DNA of 64,000 nucleotides, from the NCBI RefSeq assembly GCF_018812025.1, contig NC_063066.1:5104382-5168381 (forward strand). The letters run 5' to 3'. How positions within the stretch are numbered: position 1 is the first letter of the stretch; each line of letters begins with the position of its first letter. This document shows, in pieces, positions 12,385 to 22,125 of this stretch. The notes under the pieces are model-generated. The model made no database searches, had not been told where the DNA came from, and saw only the letters and a program-made list of their open reading frames with translations. Origin of the DNA: Megalobrama amblycephala (Eukaryota; Chordata; Actinopteri; Cypriniformes; Xenocyprididae). The position numbers and the translations under genes were made by a program.

Positions 12385-15300
12385 TTGATCAGTTAAATGC
12401 AGAGTTGGTGAGCATAAGAGACTTCAAAAACACTTCAAAAATTTGACCAACCCCTAACTTTTGAACGGTAGTGCAATTATATATATATATATATATTTCA
12501 CAATTTCCAGAGAGACTGATCACGTTTTCCACTGCACAATTCCTAACATGATGATATACTGGAGCCAAAATGATGAAGGCAAACAGAGACACCAGAATGA
12601 TGCATGAGCCACTCCTCTCACTGCCATCTGTTTAAATGGTGCGACTCTACCTATCACGCTGTGTATTCGACATCATGTTTTGGTTTCAGCAAACAACAGC
12701 CGCAGGTCATTATGGGTAATGCAGTAATAAATACTTTAAAGCAATGCCCATATTTGCATATACCTCGATGTTCACTTCAACTATATGTTTTAAAATGCAA
12801 AGCACAGCTGTGTTTGAAAATTGGTACAGACGGCCTCAGAAACATGCTGAAAGATTTGGTTGCAAATGCTGTACTATTGCTTTAAGTCATTAATCATTTG
12901 CATAATGGCTGTGCGTAATGTGTCTCTACAAGCAACTGTACACTCATTTATTATTAATGGCAGTCATTTATTATGCATGAGTATGCATTTGAAATCCAAC
13001 GTCAAGGTCTATGCATTACCTTCACATGCGTTTAATTGCTTCCATATGACATTGAAGGGGAAAGGAATGACAGTGTACTTTTTAAGTGGCCTTTAACTGT
13101 CTGTGTGTGTATGTCTAGGACACCTTGAGCTGACATAAAAGTGCTTGTATGTGTCATGCTGCAGGTTGCCCATGGTGCACAAGGACCGTATGATTTCATT
13201 CACTTTCTAACCCTGATATTTTCTTTTAAAGAATTCTCTGTTTAAGGACTACAACAAACGGCTGGTAGGGACTACAATGAGCTTCTTCCCGGATTGGTGA
13301 TATCACTAACCCTAAAATTTACATAACACATCACACAACAAAGGGGGCGAGGCCATGTTGGGCTGCTTTAGAGAAGAGGAAGAGTTGTTGTAGTAGAGTG
13401 TTGTTGACATGCCGTCATTTTACACCGGACTGCTTCACAAACGAGGGTCAATTCAACGCTGGATTTGCACAAAAGATTAAGATGACAGCACATGCTAGTG
13501 GATGAGTTGAATCAACTCCACAGAAACTACATAAATGTATCCACTAACCATTCAGAAACGTCCAGTTTCATTCTAAAAGTTGTAACTTCTTCCACAGTCT
13601 CTCCATCAGTGTCGACTCCGGTTTGAACAATGTAAGGCTGAACACCGTTACTGACAATCCTCATTTTGGCTGCGTGAGATTCTCCAGCTTTGTTGTTGTT
13701 GAGCAAACGAAGCATGAAAAGTGGGCCGGGAGCAGCAGCTCATTTGCATTTAAAGGGACACACACAAAAACGTTGTGTTTTTCCTCACACCCAAATAGGG
13801 GCAAATTTGACAAGCTATAATAAATGAACTGTGGGGTATTTTGAGCTGAAACTTCACAGACACATTCTGGGGACACCAGAGACTTATATTACATCTTGTT
13901 AAAGGGGCATTATAGGTCCTCTTTAAGCAGTGAAAGAATGCATGGTGAGATATAAGCAGCTAAACATTTAATATTTGGCGACTGTTTTATGATAGAAAGG
14001 TTCAGCGACAGACAGTAATATCCAGTGATCCAAATGTTTTTATGAAAGTCACTGTTTTGAATTGAAAATATGCTATTATTTACACAATTCATGTTATTTA
14101 TAACTGAATTTCACGAGGCAAGAAACAACTCGCGTTTTTTACTTATTAGACATACGAATAAGAGTGAATGTGTGCATATTTTTTTTAAAAATATATATTA
14201 TTTTCAAATAGTTTAAATTGATAACTTCATAACTACAATAGACCTGGAACTTTTACAGTTTATATTTCTTTTTTATTCCCTTAAATCCCTTGTAACCCTT
14301 TAATTATTTGATTCCTTTAAATAAAAAGACCAATAACTCAATAACATTTGATTTAAAATTGATCTTGTTTAAAAGATTGGAAAACAAGACAAAAATACTG
14401 CTTAAGAAGCTTTGGTTTACATAAAAAACAATGGAAAAGTGGTGCAATGGAATGGAAAAACAGCCCCTTAGTGTATAATTTCTGTGCTAGCAAAATTTTT
14501 TAAACAAAATTCATGACTAGATCCTCCCTTCTGCCATTGGTTGATCAAACCGATAGCCCTGCCCTAAACTCACACCATTGGTTGAGCCAATGTTCCTGTT
14601 GTCAGGCTATTCGGGATGCTCAAACAAACAGTAATGTTTTGATGATGATAAACAGCCACAGTGCTACACTTTATGGGGAAATAAATCCACAGATGTCTTA
14701 ATTATACTTGTCTATGCATATTAAACTGGGATATGACAAAGTATTTAAAAAGAGACACGCTACAGCATAAAGACTTAAACATTCTTCAGATTTTCATGTC
14801 ACTTGAATTGTTCTACAAACACAAAGCAATTGCCGCTCCTGAGAGCTTAAAGCGAGATGTAGGCCAGTGAATGTACTTCTGTTGTCATGTTTAAAGCCAC
14901 ACAGAGGGTGGTTAACATAACAAAAGAACCGCTTCCCTCCATCAGATTCTTCATGGCTTTACATCAAAGCACTTGGAAGGAACAGCAGTGATGGATATGG
15001 ATGGAAGAGCAAATCTGGGCTCTGGATAATGATGGCGCAGCGGCCGGAACTGTATTCCAGTATCTCTGGAAAAAGCCTAATTCTTAATGATATGTGAATT
15101 ATCAGAGCTTAGGAAATTAGCATATTAATTACTTTTTTTTTATAACACTAAAGTAGTAGTAGTAAAATAGGTCACTTGTATTTTATAAGCACTGCTAGCC
15201 TTTAATGCAGTCTCAAAAAGAAAAATCTTACAGTAGGAGAAGAGTATCTGTGAATGATTAATAAGAGGTTGCTGAGTGTATCTGGAGATATTTTGTGTGA

Positions 15301-18300
15301 TTATGCCCTCTTATAATATCACATGAACGCAACAGCCTTATCGGTTAATAAGCAGAGCTGTCCTGAAGCACATTTTTATTACATTTTATGCCTGTTTCTG
15401 TTTCCATCTTTCTTTAATAAAAGTCTTTCACACCAACAGACAACAAACATAAAGGTTGTTTTTTTTACAGTCTGCTGAACGCGGAGGGCAGCGTGGGGTG
15501 ACTTCTCTGTGGGATCTTGAAGGAATTCTATATGCTTCTGAATAATTTGCAAGGGCTGAAGAAATCTAGCTAGGGAAAGTCTGTTTAATAATGGATGATT
15601 TTCATGAGTAAATCATGCTCCATTACCTCAGAGCTATGGAGCAGAATTTAAGCTATGTCATTTTATAAGGTCTATGCTGCAAACACCGTAAAATTCACCA
15701 CATTTGGTGAAGATTTTAGATGTCAGGATCAAATTTAGGGCACATTTACATATCAAAGCTTTTTTATGTATTAAAAGTGCTATTCCTTTCATATTTCATT
15801 TTACGTCAGTCACAATCTGACATCCATGCGGAACGCCAAAGGAACTGTGTAAAATATAACGTGCAGTGAAAAGTTTCTTAAAGAAACCTCACGCAGAAGG
15901 TCAATCTGCTACATTTGGCCCACTCAAGGGAATTGAAAGGCGAGGAATACATTTCGTTTTATTGCCCATAGTCACTCAGCTGATAAAACCAAATCATGAA
16001 ATTGATCTAAGGGCTCAGTGACCTTTAGACAAAGTTATATTAATGGGACGGTGCGAATCTATATACACACACAACAAATAAATGTCAAATAAAGTAAACT
16101 ATAACCAGATCAATAACCACTTTGTTTTATTATTGTTCAAAATCTATGAATTACAAAAACATATTGCTGATGTATTGTCTTGCATTCAATTACTAGCTAG
16201 AAGTTTTTTTCAATGTGCTAGCTTCTAAATTAATTCTAATACTAAATAATCTAATGTAATACTTATCAATAAATACTGTTGGTTTTTATGTAATAAATTA
16301 TTTTAATTGCACCCGATCATATTTTACAGTGAAAAAAAAACGTCATCAGTTCCTGGTCACATGCTAAAAATATATATATAAATATTTTAAAATAATAATA
16401 ATTATATAAATATAAAAACTGATAATAGTCCTCAGAACCAAACATAGAGCTATATTATGTATAATAACAGGCATATCCTGTGCTTACAACAGGCGATTTG
16501 AAACAGTTTTATTTTAATGTGGCAACATCTAAATTAACTGGAATTATTCTACTGTTATAAAACGGAGAGTTACGGCCCTTGATTCTGATTGGTTGAGGCG
16601 TGTTCGAAGCCGTTGTAAAATTCCTGAAAACATGTCTGTCTTAGCATCGTAATACATATGTTTGTTCTCAATTGATTGTGTTCATTGAAGCTTACTGCAT
16701 TATGTAGAAGAGTATCGCGAGAGAGATATTGAGTGACCGAGTGTACAGTGGTGGTCAGAATTATTGGCACCCTTGGTAAATATGATCAAAAATGACTGTA
16801 AAAATAAATCTGAATTGTTTATCCTTTTGATCTTTAATTCATAAAATTAGCAAAAATCTAACATTTCATTGAAGGAAAAGAATTGAAAGTGGGGGGAAAA
16901 TCAGATTATGAAATAAATATTTTTCTCCAAAACACTTTGGCCACAATTATTGGCACCCCTAGAATATTTTATGAGTAAAATATCTCTGAAGTATATTCCC
17001 ATTCATATTTACATTTTTTTAGCTCACCGGGGTGATCATGAACATGAAATTGTCCAGCCGAGACTTCCTGTTCCGCGGGAGTATAAACATGAGGAAACAC
17101 AAAGGCCAAATTCCCTTAAACATTCATCACAATGAGTAAAACCAAACAATATAGTTCTGATGTGCAGCAAAAGATTGTTGAGCTTCACAAAATAGAAAGT
17201 GGCTGTAAAAAAAATAGCTAAAGCATTGAAAATCCCCATTTCCACTATCAGGGCAATAATTGAGAAGTTCCAATTAACTAAAGATGTTACAAATCTGACG
17301 AGTGTCTAAATCATAGTAATGCATGGTGAGGAGGAAAGTTTGAGTGGCCAAAGACTCTCCAAGGATCACAGCTGGAGAATTGCAGAGATTAGTTGAGTCT
17401 TGAGTCTCAGAAAGCCTGAAAAAAATTGATCAAACAGCACCTACATCCCCACAAGTTGTTCGGGAGGGTTTCAAGAAAAATCCTCTGGTCTCATCCAGAA
17501 ACGATCTCCAGCATATTCAGTTGTCAGACAAGAACTTCAAACGGGACCGGCTTCTGTGGTAAGATGAAACTTAAAAAGAGCTTTTTGGCAGCAAACCCAC
17601 CAGATGGGTTTGGTGCACACATGAATAAAAAGTACCCCATGCCCACGGTTAAATATGCTGCTGGATCTTTAATGTTGTGGGCCTATTTTTCTGCTGGAGG
17701 TCCTGGACATCTTGTTCAGATACATGGCATCATGGATTCTATCAAATACCAACAGATAAAAAATCAAAACCTGGCCGCTTCTGCTAGAAATCCAACAATG
17801 GGCCATGGTTGGATCTTCCATTAGGACAATGATCCAAAACAAACATCAAAACCAGCACAAAAATGTTTCACTGAGCCCAAAATGAAGCTTCTGCCATGGC
17901 CATCCCAGTCCCCCGACCTGAACCCTAAAGAAAATGAGTGGAGTGAACTGAAGAGAAGAAGCACTAACATGGAGCTGGGAATCTGAAGGATCTGGAGAGA
18001 TTCTGCATGAAGGGATGGTCTCTGATCTCTTGTCAGGTGTTCTCCAAACTCATCAGGCATTATAGAAGAAGAGTGAGAGCTGTTTTCTTGGCAAAAGGAG
18101 GCTGCAAAAATTATTGAATAAAAGGGTGCCAATAATTGTGGCCAACGTGTTTTGTAGATAAACATTTATTTCATAATGTGACTTTCCCCCCACTTTCAAT
18201 TCTTTTTCTTCAATGAAAGGTTAGACTTTTGCTAATTTTATGAATTAAAGATCAAAAGGATAAACAATGCAGATTTATTTTTACAGTCATCTTTGATCAT

Positions 18301-19160
18301 ATTTACCAAGGGTGCCAATAATTCTGAACACCACTGTATTACCTGCATTCAGATTTAACATTTTCCTTCAGGTCAGTCCTAAGTTCATAATAAAAAAAAT
18401 CATAAAAAAAAAATTGAATATCCGCTGTGATCTTGTCCTTTTAACATTTATGGGTTTTCCCGTGCCCTGCTGACACTGACAGCGCTAGTCAAAGCATTTG
18501 TCATCTGCGTCTTGTTTCGTGTTCGTTGTTTCAATATAAAAGTCTTTGTGACTTAGTGATTCGCTCATAAAGACAATCTTTGTCGCCATCTAATGCCATA
18601 ATAAATGTAACTTCAGTTGCTGTTCATGGTCAGGGACTATTTTTTCAGTGGAAGGAAGGCTTTTAATGATTTTACTTCATGAAAGTTGCATTTATACATA
18701 TTTTTTTGGCTTTAATATTTGTATTGTGTGGTAACCGTTTTATAAAAGCAATAAAACCCGTGAAGCCGTGGTTTGAATTTATAACACCTCCACTCCGCGC
18801 CATGCCTAACAACGCCCCTTAGCTGTTATAAATTCACTGTAATAAACCACGTCTTCTTGGGGCTTATTGCTTTAATAAATACTTTTAATGTAATGTTAAT
18901 GTTTCAATTATTTATTTATCAATAAATGTTGTTGTTTTTAATTTAATTGATTATTTTAATTTTACACTGAAGAAAAATTTCTCATCGTCATCAATTTCTG
19001 CAATGTGTCAAATAAAAGTTCAATAATGAACCATATGAATGCAACATATACAAACATATCTGGTTCAATCTGATTCTTGGTCTTGACCAAACTGAGACTA
19101 ATATGCCAGTTTGATAACATGACACTTACCGCCCAGTGCTTGCTTCATCACAAAATCCAT
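8046..19160 (-). CDS. cplx2: Complexin-2, full coding span of three exons
   Basis: Complexins are small cytosolic presynaptic proteins that bind the assembled SNARE complex, clamp spontaneous fusion and support calcium-triggered synaptic vesicle release. Joining 19130-19160, 9692-9867 and 8046-8243 on the minus strand gives 405 nt: 134 codons plus TAA, the length of mammalian CPLX2. The N-terminus begins [11 protein letters not shown], followed by an acidic accessory helix (about 28-47), a charged central helix (48-70) and a C-terminal amphipathic segment ending [11 protein letters not shown]. The SNARE-contacting residues known from mammals, R48, R59, R63, K69 and Y70, are all present. There is no C-terminal CAAX box, which excludes complexin-3/4. 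Both introns are GT-AG, in phases 1 and 0. The intron between coding exons 1 and 2 is about 9.3 kb and full of transposons. Teleosts have cplx2 duplicates, so the exact paralogue (cplx2 or cplx2l) is not settled. Confidence 0.95.
8524..8757. repeat. Short copy of the TTCAAAAGTTTGGGGTC element, in cplx2 intron
   Basis: Left end CTGTTCAAAAG, right end CCCCAAACTTTTGAACAGTA: inverted termini of the element represented in longer form at 11956-12473. Confidence 0.6.
9179..9225 (+). repeat. Short conserved fish repeat core
   Basis: GCAGATGCTTTTATCTGAAT followed by CGACTTACA closely resembles a core motif found in many dispersed teleost repeats. Only this fragment is recognisable. Confidence 0.45.
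9692..9867 (-). CDS. cplx2: cplx2 coding exon 2 (residues 11-69, accessory and central helices)
   Basis: The acceptor is TTGGCACAG|GGGCC and the donor GATAAG|GTACAC. The exon is 176 nt and completes the split Gly11 codon. It encodes the Glu/Lys/Arg-rich accessory helix and nearly all of the SNARE-binding central helix, ending on K69. The frame is open throughout and matches complexin-2 almost residue for residue. One visible difference is Ala65 (sequence RQAIRDK) where mammals have Gln. Confidence 0.96.
10165..10431. mobile_element. Harbinger-like MITE with TAG target duplication
   Basis: The ends GGCTGAATCCGAAATCGCCT and AGGCGATTTCGGATTCAGCC are perfect inverted repeats, flanked on both sides by TAG (10162-10164 and 10432-10434). 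A 3-bp duplication points to the PIF/Harbinger group. It is 267 bp, non-coding, and inserted in the host repeat around it. Confidence 0.75.
10865..11345. mobile_element. hAT-type MITE with perfect 8-bp target duplication
   Basis: The termini TAGGGGTGGGA and TCCCACCCCTA are inverted repeats, flanked by the direct repeat CTGAGGAC at 10857-10864 and 11346-11353. The interior is rich in ATCGATA words (ACAAAATATCGATAGG). It is 481 bp with no transposase: a non-autonomous hAT element nested in the host repeat. Confidence 0.85.
11956..12473. repeat. CACTACCATTCAAAAG dispersed element
   Basis: The left end CACTACCATTCAAAAGCATG and right end TTTTGAACGGTAGTG are inverted. The interior includes GAAGGATCATGTGACACTGA, a hallmark of a very common fish repeat, and a T homopolymer at 12353-12383. 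Confidence 0.7.
12474..13309. other. cplx2 intron, no recognised feature
   Basis: Contains an AT dinucleotide run at 12477-12497. The plus frames at 12604-13096 have no family resemblance or splice context. Confidence 0.4.
13310..13925. repeat. Dispersed repeat, shorter relative of 26030-27086
   Basis: The portion from about 13670 (GATTCTCCAGCTTTGTTGTT) to CTGGGGACACCAGAGACTTA at about 13890 is nearly identical to 26845-27080. It ends AAAGGGGCATTATAGGTCC. The small frames on both strands at 13527-13876 lie inside it and are not genes. Confidence 0.65.
13926..16540. other. Large cplx2 intron interval, no feature supported
   Basis: AT-rich sequence with scattered homopolymers. Some of the stretch near 14.8-15.6 kb is free of recognisable repeats and could hold conserved non-coding elements, but that needs cross-species alignment. 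Confidence 0.35.
16746..18336 (+). mobile_element. Tc1-family transposon with long terminal inverted repeats, defective
   Basis: The ends CAGTGGTGGTCAGAATTATT and AATTCTGAACACCACTG are inverted. The repeats extend inward about 200 bp (shared words GGTGCCAATAATT, GATCAAAAGGATAAACAAT). TA flanks both sides (16744-16745, 18337-18338), the Tc1/mariner target duplication. The interior carries a decayed transposase. Confidence 0.9.
17130..18122 (+). pseudogene. Decayed Tc1 transposase
   Basis: Fragments in several frames resemble a Tc1 transposase: an N-terminal helix-turn-helix region ([20 protein letters not shown], then [19 protein letters not shown]), a middle region ([40 protein letters not shown]) and a C-terminal SQSPDLNP motif, where the catalytic glutamate region reads KENEW. 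Frameshifts and stops separate them, so no functional protein is possible. Boundaries are approximate. Confidence 0.85.
19130..19160 (-). CDS. cplx2: cplx2 coding exon 1 (residues 1-10 plus first base of codon 11)
   Basis: The start codon is at 19160-19158, with G at +4. It encodes [10 protein letters not shown] plus the first base of a glycine codon. The exon ends at a strong donor, GCG|GTAAGTG (phase 1). This short N-terminal segment is the part of complexin that facilitates release. The first in-frame ATG matches the conserved complexin-1/2 start, so the start is secure. Confidence 0.95.
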
Positions 19161-19285
19161 GATGCACTCAGATATCTGGTCCTCTTATAGCTAAAGAAGA
19201 TGTTGCATTTAGTCTTGCCGTGATCCTGATTCTGCCGGTCCACCACAGTGTGTCAGTCTTCTGTGTCCTGATGAATCCTTCACAC
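19161..19285 (-). other. cplx2: cplx2 5' UTR part of the start-codon exon, with a tiny uORF
   Basis: Upstream of the start codon the sequence continues to a plausible acceptor, a T-rich tract then CCCAATAG|GTGTGAAGG at 19285/19286. This implies a spliced 5' UTR joined to one or more distal first exons. The UTR contains an upstream ATG at 19208-19206 that opens a five-residue frame (MQHLL) ending in TAG at 19193-19191, about 30 nt before the complexin start. The exon boundary is predicted from splice-site shape only. Confidence 0.6.
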
Positions 19286-19952
19286 CTATTGGGCAAAAAA
19301 GTGAAGAAACCTGATCAGCATGCAACGTAAATCAGAAATACTGAGAGTACAGTGATATAATATCGATCACTATATTGTCAATACAACCTCGTCCATCACA
19401 TCTGTTAATATTTGAGTTGAAATTTTACCAAGCTAACATAAAAAGTCATAATATCTGCAAGTTTATGTTATTATGTGCTTCTAGACAAATCCCACACAGC
19501 AGGTGCTCAAAATAAATTCACAGTCAATTCTGAAAACTCACAAAAATCAAAGTAATTAATGCTTACAGGAACACACTGAACATTTCCAGCTACACCGTGA
19601 CATTAACGCTATCAGAGTCATTGAAGATTTCATCTCAAGGAGTTGCCTGAACCTTTATAAAAGCTTGCTTTCCTTCAGCAGACAAGAGATGGTTTGTCAT
19701 GGTTTGGACATTTGACCATAACATATGCAAAAAAAAAAATCTTTCAGCTTTTCAAAGCACAACGAAATGAGCTGCACAACTAAAACAAACCACAACCCTA
19801 CATGATAGCCAAACAACTCTGAAGAGACAAGACTCGATACTAAAGAACAGCAGTTATATTAATAAAAACAACATTGAATAAACTGATATTATATATGTTT
19901 AACTGTTTGGAACCTGTAATGTATTTGCTTAAATAAATCTGCTTCCACTTAC

Positions 19953-20063
19953 CAGTTTACTGACCTTTGCTATTTGTTCTTGAAGTATTCCTAACTGAAC
20001 GATAAAAAACCTACTTGCTGGAATAGCTGGAACATGGAAAAGCTCACTGGGTCCCGATAAACC
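19953..20063 (-). other. cplx2: Candidate alternative non-coding first exon of cplx2
   Basis: On the minus strand a promoter-like GC-box and GA-tract region is followed by about 110 nt of unremarkable sequence. This ends in a strong donor, AAACTG|GTAAGTGG (exon edge at 19953). It lies about 0.7 kb upstream of the 5' UTR acceptor at 19285, so it could splice straight to it. The 5' edge is approximate. This is inference from splice-site and promoter shape; no coding capacity is claimed. Confidence 0.4.
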
Positions 20064-20153
20064 ACCTCTCTTTCTCTCTCTCTCTCTCTCTCTGTTTCTC
20101 TCTCTGTCTGTCGCTCCAATAGCCTCATTCATACTCCCCCACACTCCGCCCCC
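20064..20153 (-). promoter_or_regulatory. cplx2: Candidate proximal cplx2 promoter: GC box, CCAAT box and GA tract
   Basis: Read on the minus strand, this has a GC-rich Sp1-like element (GGGGGCGGAG, 20153-20144), an inverted CCAAT motif (20116-20120) and a long GA-dinucleotide tract (about 20112-20064), then the candidate first exon with a strong donor. The layout is typical of a TATA-less vertebrate promoter. Activity is inferred only. Confidence 0.4.
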
Positions 20154-20404
20154 TCATCTTTCCATCTCCCTTCAGTAAAAGTACGTTTATTTTGTTCAAT
20201 ATAAAGGACGGATTACCCCAATTACTGCATGTTTCGGTTTGATTAAAGCATACAATATTTTTTTTTTTAACAATTCTTACATTTTTATAACATCTTTTTC
20301 ATGTATTATCTGGGTAGAAATATTTTTATAATCCTATACTTCTGTTTAAAAAAAAAAAAAAGAATTAAAAGCAATAGTTACATGCTATTATGCTTATATA
20401 TATT

Positions 20405-20862
20405 TTTTTTTTTTCCCTCTGTCTCTGAGCTCTTCAGGCAGTTCCTTTGACCTCATGATTCTCATTTGCTCTGACATGCACTGTGAGCTGTAAGGTCTTA
20501 TATAGACAGGTGTGTGGCTTTCCTAATCAAGTCCAATCAGTATAATCAAACACAGCTGGACTCAAATGAAGGTGTAGAACCATCTCAAGGATGATCAGAG
20601 GAAATGGACAGCACCTGAGTTAAATATATGAGTGTCACAGCAAAGGGTCTGAATACTTAGGACCATGTGATATTTCAGTTTTTCTTTTTTAATAAATCTG
20701 CAAAAATGTCATCAATTCTGTGTTTTTCTGTCAATATGGGGTGCTGTGTGTACATTAGTGAGGGAAAAAATGAACTTGAATGATTTTAGCAAATGGCTGC
20801 AATATAAAAAAGAGTGTAAAATTTAAGGGGGTCTGAATACTTTCCATACCCACTGTATATAT
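20405..20862. mobile_element. 3' end of a Tc1-like or related DNA element
   Basis: It ends in GGGGGTCTGAATACTTTCC and CCCACTGTATATA, matching the well-known fish transposon terminus that reads inward as a GGAAAGTATTCAGACCCC-type repeat. The body contains CTTATATAGACAGGTGTGTG and GGACAGCACCTGAGTTAAAT. No matching opposite end is in place, so it is a fragment. Confidence 0.55.
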
Positions 20863-20871
20863 ACACACACA

Positions 20872-21990
20872 CACTCACCAGCCACATTATTAGGAACACC
20901 TATTCAACTGCTTGTTAATGCAAAAATCTAATCAGCCAATCACATGGCAGCAACTCAATGCATTTAGGCATGTAGACATGGTCAAGATGACCTGCTGAAG
21001 TTCAAACTGAGCATCATAATGGAGTACAAATATGATTTAAGTGACTTTGAAGGTGGCATGGTTAGCACCAGACGGGCTGGTCTGAGTGTTACAGAAACTG
21101 CTGGGATTTTCACGCACAACCATCTCTAGGGTTTACAGAGAATGGTCTGAAAAACAGCAAATATTCAGTGAGAGGCAGTTCTGTGGTGAAAATGCCCAGA
21201 GGTCAGAGGAGAATGAACAGACTAGTTCAGCTGATAGAAAGGCAACAGTAACTCAAATAAGCACTTGTTATATCCGAGGTCTGCAGAAGAGCATCTCTGA
21301 ACGCACAACACATCCAATATTGAAGCAGATGGGCTACAGCAGCAGAAAACCACACCGGTGCCACTCCTGTCAGCTAAGAACGGCAAACTGAAGCTAGAAT
21401 GTGCATGGGCTCACCTAAATTGGACAATAGAAGATTGGAAAAATTTTGGTCTGGTCTGATGAGTCTCAATTTCTGCTGCGACATTCAGATATTAAGGATA
21501 GAATTTGGCGTAAACAACATGAAAGCATGGATCCGGACTGCTAGTGGTGTAATGATATTGGGGATATTTTCTTGGCACACTTTGGGTACCAATTGAGCAT
21601 CGTTTAAATGCCACAGCCTTCCTGAGTATTGTTGCTGACCATGTCCATCCCTTTATGACAACAGTGTACAGATCTTCTGATGGCTACTTCCAGCAGGATA
21701 ACACGCCATTTGTCATGAAGCTCAATTCATCTCAAACTGGTTTTGAACATGACAGTTTTGAACATGGCCTCCACAGTCACCAGATCTCAATCCAATAAGC
21801 ACCTTTGGGATGTGGAGGAACATCATGGATGTGCAGCCGATAAATCTGCAGCAACTGCTTGATGATACCATGTCAATATGGACCAAGATCACTGAGGAAT
21901 GTTTACAGCACCTTGTTGAATCTATGCCATGAAGAATTATAGCAGTTCTGAAGGCAAAAGGGGGTCCAAACCACTACTAACCCCACCCAC
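20872..21990 (+). pseudogene. Decayed Tc1 transposase element of the TTAGGAACACC type
   Basis: The 5' end CACATTATTAGGAACACCTA is the typical terminus of a very common teleost Tc1 element. Frame-shifted pieces of transposase follow: ERQFCGENAQRSEENEQ, DRKATVTQISTCY, SISERTTHPILKQMGYSSRK, then MILGIFSWHTLGTN and the region of the DNLDPIEHLW-type catalytic end, here decayed. It stops at AAGGGGGTCCAAACC without the 3' inverted repeat. Confidence 0.85.
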
Positions 21991-22039
21991 CAATTTCTGA
22001 TTGAACCAGACAAAATTACAAAAGAAACCCGTGTAATAA

Positions 22040-22125
22040 CAGGAGCAGTGGCGTGGAGAATAAAGCAGGTGGTGGTAAGATTAGACGCGATCGTCCCAAG
22101 TTCGAATCTGCCTTTTCTGAACTCA
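22040..22125 (+). repeat. Possible tRNA-derived SINE remnant
   Basis: AGTTCGAATCTGCC near 22095-22110 fits a Pol III B box (GWTCRANNC), with GAGCAGTGGCGTGGAG about 60 nt upstream as a weak A-box candidate. No full tRNA cloverleaf can be formed. Low confidence. Confidence 0.3.

Larger units (their letters stand above)
16541..18850. repeat. Older dispersed repeat split by a Tc1 insertion
   Basis: GATTCTGATTGGTTGAGGCG with CTACTGTTATAAAAC on the left, and CCTAACAACGCCCCTTAGCT with CTGTTATAAATTCAC on the right, look like two halves of one repeat. The Tc1 element 16746-18336 sits between them. Class not determined. Confidence 0.4.

Noticed and set aside
16746..18336. Host gene encoded by the 132-codon plus frame or 114-codon minus frame
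   Set aside because: The plus frame is a piece of decayed Tc1 transposase and the minus frame is its antisense.
8046..19160. Assignment to complexin-1, -3 or -4
   Set aside because: No C-terminal CAAX box (excludes 3/4), and the C-terminus [20 protein letters not shown] with the [15 protein letters not shown] linker fits complexin-2 better than complexin-1.
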